NCBI GenBank assembly: GCA_934615645.1
Contig: CAKTTR010000075.1
Coordinates: 1 to 8,256 of the forward strand
Direction: 5' to 3'
Source of the DNA: an uncultured Oscillospiraceae bacterium
Lineage (GTDB): Bacteria > Bacillota > Clostridia > Oscillospirales > Oscillospiraceae
DNA: 8,256 nucleotides
Part shown: positions 1 through 5,679 of the stretch, piece by piece
Position numbering within the stretch: position 1 is the stretch's first letter
Layout of the letters: every line of letters begins with the position of its first letter
Notes under the pieces: model-generated
What the model was told of the DNA's origin: nothing
Database searches by the model: none
Seen by the model: the letters and a program-made list of their open reading frames with translations, nothing else
Made by a program: the position numbers and the translations under genes

Positions 1-190
1 CCCCGCCTTTGGCGGCGTCTTTCTTCCCCGGTTCTTTCTTCGCTGGTGAAGAAAGAATCGGGCCCCCGGAGGGCGGTGGCTGGTTTGGCTGGTAGACATT
101 GGCTTGTAGGAATTCGCAAGTTTGGTTTTTTAAGTCTGGTGGAGTCGAGTACTGCGTAGCAAACCAGTCAGTGCAGTGCATCAATCCCTC
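1..190 (+). repeat. Composite repeat, A hairpin plus E tail (copy 1, cut by window start)
   Basis: Positions 1-12 match the right arm of the GC-rich stem of the copy at 4843-4874. The left arm lies outside the window. The A hairpin follows: 27-41 pairs with 48-62 (15 bp, one G.T pair) around a 6-nt loop. Next come GCCCCCGGAGGGCG and the E tail, which shares a 21-nt identical block (89-109) with 2827-2847. The rest, including GTCGAGTACTGCG and GTGCATCAATCCCTC, recurs inverted at 8125-8256. No coding sense was seen. Confidence 0.85.
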
Positions 191-345
191 TACGCTGTAT
201 GGGTTCGACTTAGCCAAACGCTGCGCGTTTGGAGTCTCACCCAAGTCAGCGCTACACGCTGCCAGCTCCCTTAGCGCTGCATGGGTTCGACTTAACCAAT
301 CGCGCTACGCGCTCTTGGAGTCTCACCCATACACAAGGGAGCCTT
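191..345 (+). repeat. Two tandem B-module hairpins with a degenerate C fragment
   Basis: The first B unit spans 201-242. Its outer stem GGGT/ACCC and middle stem GACT/AGTC are separated by a TC/TC internal loop, and its inner stem is CCAAACGC (214-221) with GCGTTTGG (225-232). The second spans 283-328 with the same outer parts, but its inner stem is CCAA-TC-GCGC/GCGC-TC-TTGG, so the sequence changes while the fold is kept. Between them, CAGCG (247-251) pairs with CGCTG (257-261), resembling the first hairpin of module C. The GGGTTCGACT start resembles a tRNA T-arm, but no tRNA fold exists here. Confidence 0.8.
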
Positions 346-389
346 TGGCTGGTGCGCCGCTTGGGGTGCGGCGAAGCCTTGAAGGAGGC

Positions 390-457
390 CCTCTCAGTCA
401 GCTTCGCTGACAGCTCTCCCAGAGGGAGAGCCAAGGACTCTGGGCACTTCGGTGCCT
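390..457 (+). repeat. C-module repeat: three consecutive small hairpins
   Basis: Three adjacent hairpins are visible. GTCAGC (397-402) pairs with GCTGAC (406-411), GCTCTCCC (413-420) with GGGAGAGC (424-431), and GGCAC (443-447) with GTGCC (452-456) across a TTCG tetraloop. A second copy lies at 2476-2535. About 70 nt of sequence follows (458-525) in which I see no gene or recognisable signal. Confidence 0.8.
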
Positions 458-523
458 TGCTTCACAAGGGCGCGGTGCGGAGTGGCGTGAGCTCGGCGCG
501 GGAGAGCCGCGGGGGGTCGGCCC

Positions 524-572
524 TATATAAAGCAACTGCCCAGTCCTCATTTGGGGGGCTGGGCAGTTGCTT
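524..572 (-). terminator. Intrinsic terminator of the phosphohexomutase gene
   Basis: A perfect 14-bp stem (530-543 with 559-572; core GCAACTGCCCAG/CTGGGCAGTTGC) encloses a 15-nt loop. It lies 25 nt past the stop codon at 598-600. Read on the minus strand, the stem runs into TTTATATA. The U-run is short, but the stem is very stable and well placed. Confidence 0.75.
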
Positions 573-597
573 GTTTAAACGCATTCTTCGATCATCA

Positions 598-2310
598 TCA
601 TTCTTCGATGGCAATTACCGATTGCATCGCGTTCCAATACGCCTCCAGCAGGGCTTCGGCGGCGGGTTCGGTCGCGCCGACGGCGGTGTAGTAGAGCTTG
701 ACTTTGGGCTCGGTGCCGGAGGGGCGGAGGATGACGCCGCCATGCATGCCCAGGTCAAGGCACAGGACGTTGGACTTGGGAAGCGTCAAAGGGGTCACGG
801 CGCCGTCCGGCAGGGACTTTGCCTGGCGGGACTGGTAGTCCCGGACTTGGGTCACGGGGACGCCTGCGATGCTTGCCGGGCAGTTTGCCCGGACGGCGGC
901 CATCAGGGCGGCGGCTTTTTCCATGGCGTCGTTGCCCGTCAGCTCCAGGCTCTGGACCTTGGCCTTGAAATAGCCGTGGGTCCGGTACAGGGCGTCCAGC
1001 CGGGTCAGGAGGGTGCCGCCGCGAAGCTTTTCCTCGGCGGCCAGCTCCAGCAGGAGCATGGAGGCGACGACGGCGTCCTTATCCCGGGCGTAGGTTCCCT
1101 TGAGGTAGCCGCAGCTTTCCTCGAAGCCGAAGAGGAAGCGGTCGGCCTGGCCCAGTTCTTCCAGGCGGAGAATTTCGCCGCCGATGTACTTAAAGCCCGT
1201 CAGGACCTCGACATTCTCGCAGCCGTAGGACCGGGCGATGCGGCCAGCCATAGGGGTCGAGACGATGCTGCAGATGGCTTCGCCGCCTGCCGGCAGCGTG
1301 CCCTGGTCCTTGCGGGTGCGGAGGATATAATCCAGCAGCAGGACGCCCAGCTCGTTGCCCGTCAGCTTCCGGTAGCCAGCGCCATCGGGGACGGCGACGG
1401 CGACGCGGTCGCAGTCCGGGTCGGTGCCGAAGATGAAATCGGGGTGGACGGCGTCGGCAATTTTGTAGCTCTCCGCCAGCGCCGCGTCCGTCTCGGGGTT
1501 GGGGTATTCACAGGTCTTAAAATCGCCGTCGGGCTGCTCCTGGCAGGGGACGACGGTGATCTCCGCGCCCAGGCGGCCCAGGAGGGTGCGCACGGGCTTG
1601 TTGCCCGTCCCGCACAGGGGGGTATAGACGGCGCGAAGCTGGGCCCGGGCGATGATCTCCGGCTGCAGGGACTCTTGCAGGACGCGGGTGTAATACGCCT
1701 GCCAGAGGTCGTCGGCGATCATCTGGATGCGGCCGGTGGCCAGGTGGTCGTCCAGGGTGTGCTGGGCGGGGGTGAAATAGGCGATGCGGTCGATCTCGGC
1801 GACGACGACGGCAGCGGGCTCGTCGGTCATCTGGCAGCCGTCGGGGCCGTAGCACTTGACGCCGTTATAGGCGCTGGCGTTGTGGGACGCGGTGATCATG
1901 ATGCCGCAGCCGCAGCCCAGCTCCCGCACGGCGTAGGAGAGCATCGGTGTCGGCGCGGGCTCGGCGTAGAGCCAGGCTTCGATGCCGCGGTCGGCCATGG
2001 CGATGGCGCAGACCTCGGCGAATTCCCGGGCGTGGTGGCGGGTATCGTAGCCGATGGCGCAGCGCTGGGGCAGCGTTGTCCCCGCCAGCCAGGCGGCCAG
2101 GCCCTGGGCGGCCCGGCGGACCGTGTACTGGTTGAGCCGGTTCGTCCCGGCGCCCATGATGCCGCGCATGCCGGCGGTGCCGAATTGCAGCTGGGCGCCG
2201 AAGGCGCCCTCGATGGCGTCGGCATTTCCGGCCATGGCGGCCAGCTCCGCCGCCAGGTCATCCGGCAGGCGCTGCGCCTGCCAAAGGGCATACTGTTTTT
2301 TTGCGTCCAT
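598..2310 (-). CDS. Phosphoglucomutase/phosphomannomutase family protein (alpha-D-phosphohexomutase)
   Basis: This 570-residue cytoplasmic enzyme should interconvert hexose 1- and 6-phosphates through a phosphoserine intermediate, linking glycolysis to glycogen and cell-envelope sugar synthesis. All four active-site loops are visible. The phosphoserine loop is TASHNASAYNGVK (Ser142). The metal loop is DPDCDR (297-302), the sugar-specificity loop GFEESCGY (395-402) and the phosphate-binding loop RPSGTEPK (529-536). FGTAGMRG (43-50) and TGFKYIGG (371-378) also fit the long bacterial PGM/PMM type (about 570 aa). The ATG at 2308-2310 is chosen because AGGAGG (2320-2325) sits 9 nt upstream. An in-frame extension to 2448 exists, but it reads through repeat DNA and is rejected. 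The proline usual after TASHN is alanine here. Whether glucose or mannose phosphate is preferred cannot be read from the sequence. The gene stands alone, flanked by repeats, with no clear promoter seen. Confidence 0.96.
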   Translation of the reverse strand: MDAKKQYALWQAQRLPDDLAAELAAMAGNADAIEGAFGAQLQFGTAGMRGIMGAGTNRLNQYTVRRAAQGLAAWLAGTTLPQRCAIGYDTRHHAREFAEVCAIAMADRGIEAWLYAEPAPTPMLSYAVRELGCGCGIMITASHNASAYNGVKCYGPDGCQMTDEPAAVVVAEIDRIAYFTPAQHTLDDHLATGRIQMIADDLWQAYYTRVLQESLQPEIIARAQLRAVYTPLCGTGNKPVRTLLGRLGAEITVVPCQEQPDGDFKTCEYPNPETDAALAESYKIADAVHPDFIFGTDPDCDRVAVAVPDGAGYRKLTGNELGVLLLDYILRTRKDQGTLPAGGEAICSIVSTPMAGRIARSYGCENVEVLTGFKYIGGEILRLEELGQADRFLFGFEESCGYLKGTYARDKDAVVASMLLLELAAEEKLRGGTLLTRLDALYRTHGYFKAKVQSLELTGNDAMEKAAALMAAVRANCPASIAGVPVTQVRDYQSRQAKSLPDGAVTPLTLPKSNVLCLDLGMHGGVILRPSGTEPKVKLYYTAVGATEPAAEALLEAYWNAMQSVIAIEE

Positions 2311-2420
2311 ATTGCTTTGCCTCCTATGGTGAATTTTTGGGGAGTGGGGTTGCCCCGAAGGGCTGCGGGGCACCTGGTGCGATGCAGGAGATGCGGTGCA
2401 AACTTGCGGCAAGACCCTCT

Positions 2421-2536
2421 CTGCGCTGCATGGGTTCGACTTAGCCAAACGCTACGCGTTTGGAGTCTCACCCAAGTCACCTACGGTGACAGCTCTCCCA
2501 GAGGGAGAGCCAAGGGCTCTAGGCACTTTGGTGCCT
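2421..2536 (+). repeat. B module followed by C module (second copies)
   Basis: The B unit at 2432-2473 has the same inner stem as the copy at 201-242 (CCAAACGC/GCGTTTGG, loop TAC). It runs directly into a C unit. There GTCACC (2476-2481) pairs with GGTGAC (2485-2490), GCTCTCCC (2492-2499) with GGGAGAGC (2503-2510), and GGCAC (2522-2526) with GTGCC (2531-2535). The first C stem differs from the copy at 397-411 by a paired change. It lies upstream of the phosphohexomutase start and creates a spurious N-terminal extension of that reading frame. Confidence 0.82.
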
Positions 2537-2593
2537 ACGTGTTAACGCCGCAGACTTCCGACCACTAGCATCCCCCAAGTCACCCCCGCACCC

Positions 2594-2720
2594 CGTAAGC
2601 TACAGCGAAGCGGCAAGCGGTTTGCTCACCAGCCTACAAGGCACGGATGCAGGCGCAAGTCTGCCTGGAACCTCGTACAGTGTGCGGCTGTAGTACCGAT
2701 GCGGTATGCAGGGGTGGGTT
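2594..2720 (+). repeat. D-module repeat (copy 1)
   Basis: The first 40 nt (2594-2633) match the inverted copy at 4963-5002 at 39 of 40 positions by eye. Later landmarks shared by all D copies are ACGGATGC, ACAGTGTGCGGCTG (with a small TACAG/CTGTA stem) and GGGTGGGT just before the GC-rich stem. No open frame is preserved between copies. Confidence 0.82.
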
Positions 2721-2914
2721 CTTAGGGCGGGGGGCTGCCCCCGCCCTAAGCGGCGTCTTTCTTCCCCGATTCTTTCTTCGCTGCAGAAGAAAGAATCGGG
2801 CCCCCGGAGGGCGCTAGTTCATTTGTCTGGTAGACATTGGCTTGTAGAAATATGCAAGTCTTTTAATGCCTGGTGGAGTCGAGTGCTGCGCGTTTGGCGT
2901 CTCACCCATACACA
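2721..2914 (+). repeat. GC-rich stem, A hairpin, E tail and half a B module (copy 2)
   Basis: The GC-rich stem is a perfect 13 bp (2721-2733 with 2738-2750, loop GCTG). The A hairpin is a perfect 15 bp (2765-2779 with 2786-2800, 6-nt loop). CCCCCGGAGGGCG and the E tail (2827-2847 identical to 89-109) follow. From about 2884 the sequence switches to the right half of a B module (GCGCGTTTGG, then CTCACCC), whose left half is missing. This is a truncated or recombined junction. Confidence 0.85.
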
Positions 2915-3001
2915 AGGGCGCCTTGGGTGCGTGCGGCGCACCGGGTGCGGTGCGCCGGGGGCTTTGTCGAAATCGCGGGGATCTTCCCGAAAAATGGGGG
3001 T

Positions 3002-3042
3002 AAAAACAGGCCAACGAAGCGCACGGGGGTGCGCTTCGTTGG
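3002..3042 (-). terminator. Intrinsic terminator of the rsmD-coaD operon
   Basis: A perfect 14-bp stem (CCAACGAAGCGCAC, 3011-3024, with 3029-3042) has a 4-nt loop. On the minus strand it is followed by CCTGTTTTTACC, and it starts 11 nt after the stop codon at 3054-3056. It closes the three-gene operon. Confidence 0.85.
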
Positions 3043-3053
3043 GGATGGGCTTT

Positions 3054-3554
3054 TTAGATATCCTCGATGATCGGGGAGTCCCCCTTAGACTGGGGGCTGA
3101 CCAGGGCGCGGAATTTGGAGCGGGACTCGCGGATGTCGTTCAGGGCATCGGAGATGGCGCGCTCGGTGTTCTTGAGGGCGTCGTCGACGAATTCGTTCGT
3201 CACCTGCTTGAGCTCCCGGACCTTGTTCTCGGCGCTGCGGACCAGCTCCTCGGCCTGGGCCTTGGCTTCCAGGTAGACCGCCTCCTCGGAGGCCATACGC
3301 TTGGCGTCCTGCTGGGCCTGCTTGCGGATGGCCTCGGCGTCGCGCTTGGCACTGGTGATGACCTCGCTGCGGGAGTCGACAATTGTCTTGGCCTGCTTGA
3401 GCTCGTTGGGCAGCTCGTTGCTGATCTCGTCGAGCAGGTCTAAAATTTGGTCGCGCTCGACCATGCACTTATCGGAAGACAGAGGGACCGAGCGGGCGTC
3501 CTGAATGATCTCGTATAGCTGGGAGATGGCCTCCTCGATGCCGTTGTAACTCAT
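3054..3554 (-). CDS. Coiled-coil protein of unknown function downstream of coaD
   Basis: This 166-residue soluble protein has no signal peptide or membrane segment. After a short N-terminal helix (1-20) and a loop, residues about 31-150 are almost entirely charged heptad-like helix rich in Ala, Glu, Lys and Gln. Examples are DAEAIRKQAQQDAKRMASEE and EAKAQAEELVRSAENKVREL. The ending is PIIEDI. The composition resembles DivIVA-type and V-type ATPase stalk-like proteins, and similar proteins beside coaD in Clostridia are often named only 'ATPase', but no nucleotide-binding motif is present. The start ATG (3552-3554) has AGGAGG (3565-3570) 10 nt upstream, inside the end of coaD, and only 3 nt separate the two genes. 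It is the last gene of the operon. Function is unknown; a structural or scaffolding role is a guess. Confidence 0.85.
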   Translation of the reverse strand: MSYNGIEEAISQLYEIIQDARSVPLSSDKCMVERDQILDLLDEISNELPNELKQAKTIVDSRSEVITSAKRDAEAIRKQAQQDAKRMASEEAVYLEAKAQAEELVRSAENKVRELKQVTNEFVDDALKNTERAISDALNDIRESRSKFRALVSPQSKGDSPIIEDI

Positions 3555-3557
3555 AGC

Positions 3558-4055
3558 TTAACTTCCTCCTTGTTCTTTGGATCGGAGCCGCGCTTTGAAC
3601 TCCGGGATGATCGCCTCCGGCAGAAAATCCGCCAGGGCGACGTCGTAATGGGCAAGCTCCTTGACAATGGAGGAGCTCAGGTACATATATTGGTGCTCCG
3701 CTGTGAGGAACATCGTGTCCAGCTGGGGGTTGAGCTTGCGGTTGATGAGGGACATCTGAAATTCCTTCTCAAAATCCGACCCGGCCCGCAGACCCTTGAT
3801 GACAACGCAGCTGCCCCGGGCCTTGGCGTAATCGGCAAGCAGCCCCTCGGAGCAATCGACCTCGACATTGGGCAGATGCCCGGCGGCCCTTTGGATCATC
3901 TCCACGCGCTCTTGCTGGGTGAACATGGCGCGCTTATCGTGATTGAACATCACGCAGACGATGAGCTTATCAAAAATGCGGGAGGCGCGCTCGATGATAT
4001 TGAGGTGCCCATTGGTGATCGGGTCAAAGCTACCCGGGTAGATCGCGATCTTCAT
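3558..4055 (-). CDS. coaD: Pantetheine-phosphate adenylyltransferase (PPAT)
   Basis: CoaD transfers AMP from ATP to 4'-phosphopantetheine, giving dephospho-CoA, the penultimate step of coenzyme A synthesis. The 165-residue length is typical. The nucleotidyltransferase signature GSFDPITNGH spans residues 8-17, with His17 the transition-state histidine. Lys41 and Arg90 (in KGLRAGSDFEKEF) match the usual substrate-binding residues, and YLSSSIVKEL (125-134) is the ATP-binding SSS motif. The ATG at 4053-4055 is the only sensible start because the signature begins at residue 8. Its Shine-Dalgarno is weak (AAAGG, 4068-4072, 12 nt upstream), so translation may depend on coupling with rsmD, which ends 15 nt upstream. 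The rsmD-coaD pairing is common in Firmicutes. Confidence 0.98.
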   Translation of the reverse strand: MKIAIYPGSFDPITNGHLNIIERASRIFDKLIVCVMFNHDKRAMFTQQERVEMIQRAAGHLPNVEVDCSEGLLADYAKARGSCVVIKGLRAGSDFEKEFQMSLINRKLNPQLDTMFLTAEHQYMYLSSSIVKELAHYDVALADFLPEAIIPEFKARLRSKEQGGS

Positions 4056-4070
4056 AGTGCAAAAACGCCT

Positions 4071-4622
4071 TTACCTTGCAGATTCGTGGCGGAACTCCGT
4101 GAGCAGGATCTGCCCGTACCGGCGCGTCTTGCAGGCGGCGAGGGGGCCGAAGCGGCCCGGCAGCACCTTGTCTGCAGGACTTTCCGCTATTATTATACCA
4201 TGTTCTTCTAAAATGTCAATTTCTGATATGCGGGTCAGCGCATTTTCCAGAATTTGGCCGGCGTAGGGCGGATCGAGGAGAATCAAGTCGAATTTTGTGC
4301 GGCAGGCGGACAAAAACGCGAAGGCGTCGGACCGGACGACCCGGGCGGCGTCCTGCAGCTTGGCGCGGCGCAGGTTTTCCTGCACCAGGGCGGCGGCGTC
4401 GGGCCGGGCGTCGACAAAGACGCAGTGGGCTGCGCCGCGGCTCAGGGCCTCGATGCCCAGCTGGCCGGTCCCGGCGAAGAGGTCCAGGACGTGCAGACCG
4501 GGCAGGTCGTAGTGCAGGGCGCTGAAGAGCGCCTCTTTGACGCGCTCGGCGGTGGGGCGGGTTTGCATCCCGGCGGGGGTTTTGAGCACCGTCCCGCGGG
4601 CGGTTCCTGTGATCACGCGCAT
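4071..4622 (-). CDS. rsmD: 16S rRNA (guanine(966)-N(2))-methyltransferase RsmD
   Basis: RsmD methylates G966 of 16S rRNA (E. coli numbering) in the small ribosomal subunit, using S-adenosylmethionine. The 183-residue protein has the family order. RVITGTARG (2-10) and TRPTAERVKEALFS (21-34) precede SAM motif I, DLFAGTGQLGIEA (47-59). The catalytic DPPY motif (117-120) sits in a strand ending LILLDPPY, and the C-terminal strand is YGQILLTEF (169-177). The ATG at 4620-4622 is supported by GGAGG (4632-4636), 9 nt upstream, and gives the expected N-terminus. It is the first gene of the operon with coaD and the coiled-coil gene. About 130 nt separate it from the nearest repeat, and I could not identify a convincing promoter there. 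Confidence 0.97.
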   Translation of the reverse strand: MRVITGTARGTVLKTPAGMQTRPTAERVKEALFSALHYDLPGLHVLDLFAGTGQLGIEALSRGAAHCVFVDARPDAAALVQENLRRAKLQDAARVVRSDAFAFLSACRTKFDLILLDPPYAGQILENALTRISEIDILEEHGIIIAESPADKVLPGRFGPLAACKTRRYGQILLTEFRHESAR

Positions 4623-4749
4623 GGTGGGGTTCCTCCATTGTGGTTGGGGTGGGGTTGCGGCTTCGCCGCGGGGGTTATTTGCAGCGCTTGCGCGCCGTGC
4701 TCTTGTGGTGGAGCGTTACTCTGGCGGGCTAAAATTGAAAAGCTTTTCC

Positions 4750-4874
4750 TTCTTAATATCTACCATGCTAACGGGCTGGCGCCCTCCGGGGGCCCGATTC
4801 TTTCTTCTCCAGCGAAGAAAGAATCGGGGAAGAAAGACGCCGCCAAAGGCGGGGGGCGGTCCCCCCGCCCTTGG
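4750..4874 (-). repeat. A hairpin and GC-rich stem (copy 3, inverted)
   Basis: This copy reads on the minus strand. The A hairpin is a perfect 15 bp (4793-4807 with 4814-4828). The GC-rich stem is 4843-4856 with 4861-4874, loop CGGT; on the minus strand its only irregularity is a G.U pair. Its outer pairs differ from copies 2, 4 and 5, yet still pair. The flank past the CCCTCCGGGGG block, GCATGGTAGATATTAAGA on the minus strand, nearly repeats at 5624-5641. Confidence 0.85.
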
Positions 4875-5002
4875 ATCTCACCCCCTGGGTACGGCGTCGA
4901 TACTACAGCCGCACACTGTCCCAGCTACCAAACAGGTTTGTAACTGCATCCGTACCCTGATAGCTGGTGAGCAAACCGCTTGCCGCTTCGCTGTTGCTTA
5001 CG
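4875..5002 (-). repeat. D-module repeat (copy 2, inverted)
   Basis: Read on the minus strand, it starts at 5002 with CGTAAGCAACAGCGAAGCGG and matches 2594-2633 at 39 of 40 positions by eye. It then carries ACGGATGCAG and ACAGTGTGCGGCTGTAG before joining copy 3 of the GC-rich stem. With the copy at 5082-5229 it forms converging arms around about 79 nt (5003-5081) of sequence that I do not recognise. Confidence 0.82.
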
Positions 5003-5081
5003 CACTGCGGTGGGGACTTGATACCTTTTTTTCAGGGCTGCACCCTGTTCCGTTTCAACGAAAAAGATTTCCGCGACGTCA

Positions 5082-5229
5082 GCTTGCAAGCTAGCACGCT
5101 GCGTCGTAAGCGCAAGCGCAGCGGCAAGCGGCCAGCACACCAGGCCGGATGACGGATGCGGTCACAAGCCTGCCTGGCACCCCGTACAGTGTGCGGCTGT
5201 AGTCCCGACGCCGTATGCAGGGGTGGGTC
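5082..5229 (+). repeat. D-module repeat (copy 3)
   Basis: It begins at the AGCTTGCAAGCT palindrome. Its first 44 nt (5082-5125) are identical to 5377-5420. CGCTGCG (5097-5103) can pair with CGCAGCG (5117-5123). The shared D landmarks GACGGATGCGG, ACAGTGTGCGGCTGTAG and GGGTGGGTCC follow. Confidence 0.85.
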
Positions 5230-5345
5230 CTTAGGGCAGGGGGACCGCCCCCTGCCCTAAGTGGCGTCTTTCTTCCCCGATTCTTTCTTCGCTACTGAAG
5301 AAAGAATCGGGCCCCCGGAGGGCGCTAGCCCTATCGCATAGAAGA
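5230..5345 (+). repeat. GC-rich stem and A hairpin (copy 4)
   Basis: The GC-rich stem is a perfect 14 bp (5230-5243 with 5248-5261, loop ACCG). One G-C pair of the other copies is replaced here by A-T. The A hairpin is a perfect 15 bp (5276-5290 with 5297-5311). CCCCCGGAGGGCG and a divergent tail follow. Confidence 0.87.
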
Positions 5346-5376
5346 AATTAGGATAAGAAACCCCCCAACAACGGCG

Positions 5377-5524
5377 GCTTGCAAGCTAGCACGCTGCGTC
5401 GTAAGCGCAAGCGCAGCGGCGAGCGGTCTGCTCACCAGGCCGGACAACGGATGCAGAAACAAATCTGCGTGGCAGCTGGTACAGTGTGCGGCTGCAGCCC
5501 CGACCCCCACCCAAGGGGTGGGTC
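5377..5524 (+). repeat. D-module repeat (copy 4)
   Basis: It shares a 44-nt identical start with 5082-5125 at an offset of 295 nt. It then carries the D landmarks ACGGATGCAG and GTACAGTGTGCGGCTG. Near its end a local CCACCC-AAGG-GGGTGG inverted repeat appears in place of the usual CGGTATGCAGG stretch. Confidence 0.85.
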
Positions 5525-5645
5525 CTTAGGGCGGGACCCCCGCCCTAAGCGGCGTCTTTCTTCCTCTATTCTTTCTTCGCCGGAGAAGAAAGAATGGAGC
5601 CCCCGGAGGGCGCAAGCAAGCTTGCATGGTAAATATTAAGACGTA
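5525..5645 (+). repeat. GC-rich stem and A hairpin (copy 5)
   Basis: The GC-rich stem is a perfect 11 bp (5525-5535 with 5539-5549). The A hairpin is 5564-5578 with 5585-5599. Its base is CTCT...GGAG instead of CCCG...CGGG, so both arms changed together and leave only one T.G pair. The tail GCATGGTAAATATTAAGA resembles that of the inverted copy at 4752-4769. It ends about 35 nt from the uvrC stop codon, and no separate strong terminator for uvrC was found. Confidence 0.85.
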
Positions 5646-5679
5646 GCAACAAAACGTCCCGCTGCGGGCGCAGGCCCAG

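Noticed and set aside
201..242. Possible tRNA or tmRNA fragment, because GGGTTCGACT resembles a T-arm
   Set aside because: No acceptor stem, anticodon arm or CCA context; the unit is a simple hairpin repeated three times.
2311..2448. 46-residue N-terminal extension of the phosphohexomutase
   Set aside because: It reads through leader sequence and a B-module repeat, lacks a ribosome binding site and is absent from the family. AGGAGG at 2320-2325 fixes the start at 2310.
229..2568. Long plus-strand open frame antisense to the phosphohexomutase gene (779 codons)
   Set aside because: It is a GC-rich shadow frame with Gly/Ala/Asp-rich, motif-free translation and no ribosome binding site, while the opposite strand encodes a complete enzyme with all catalytic loops.
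4690..4800. Promoter for the rsmD operon
   Set aside because: A/T-rich patches such as GATATTAAG occur, but no -35/-10 pair with acceptable spacing was found.
4925..5639. Small open frames over the repeats, both strands
   Set aside because: They are translations of D and A repeats (Arg/Lys-rich strings), are not conserved in frame between copies and lack start signals.
5082..5645. CRISPR array
   Set aside because: Repeat units are long, spaced about 295 nt apart, only a few in number and diverged. There are no regular spacers and no cas genes.
5655..5670. Terminator immediately after uvrC
   Set aside because: Only a 4-bp CCCG/CGGG stem with a 3-nt loop precedes TTTTG on the minus strand; too weak to call.
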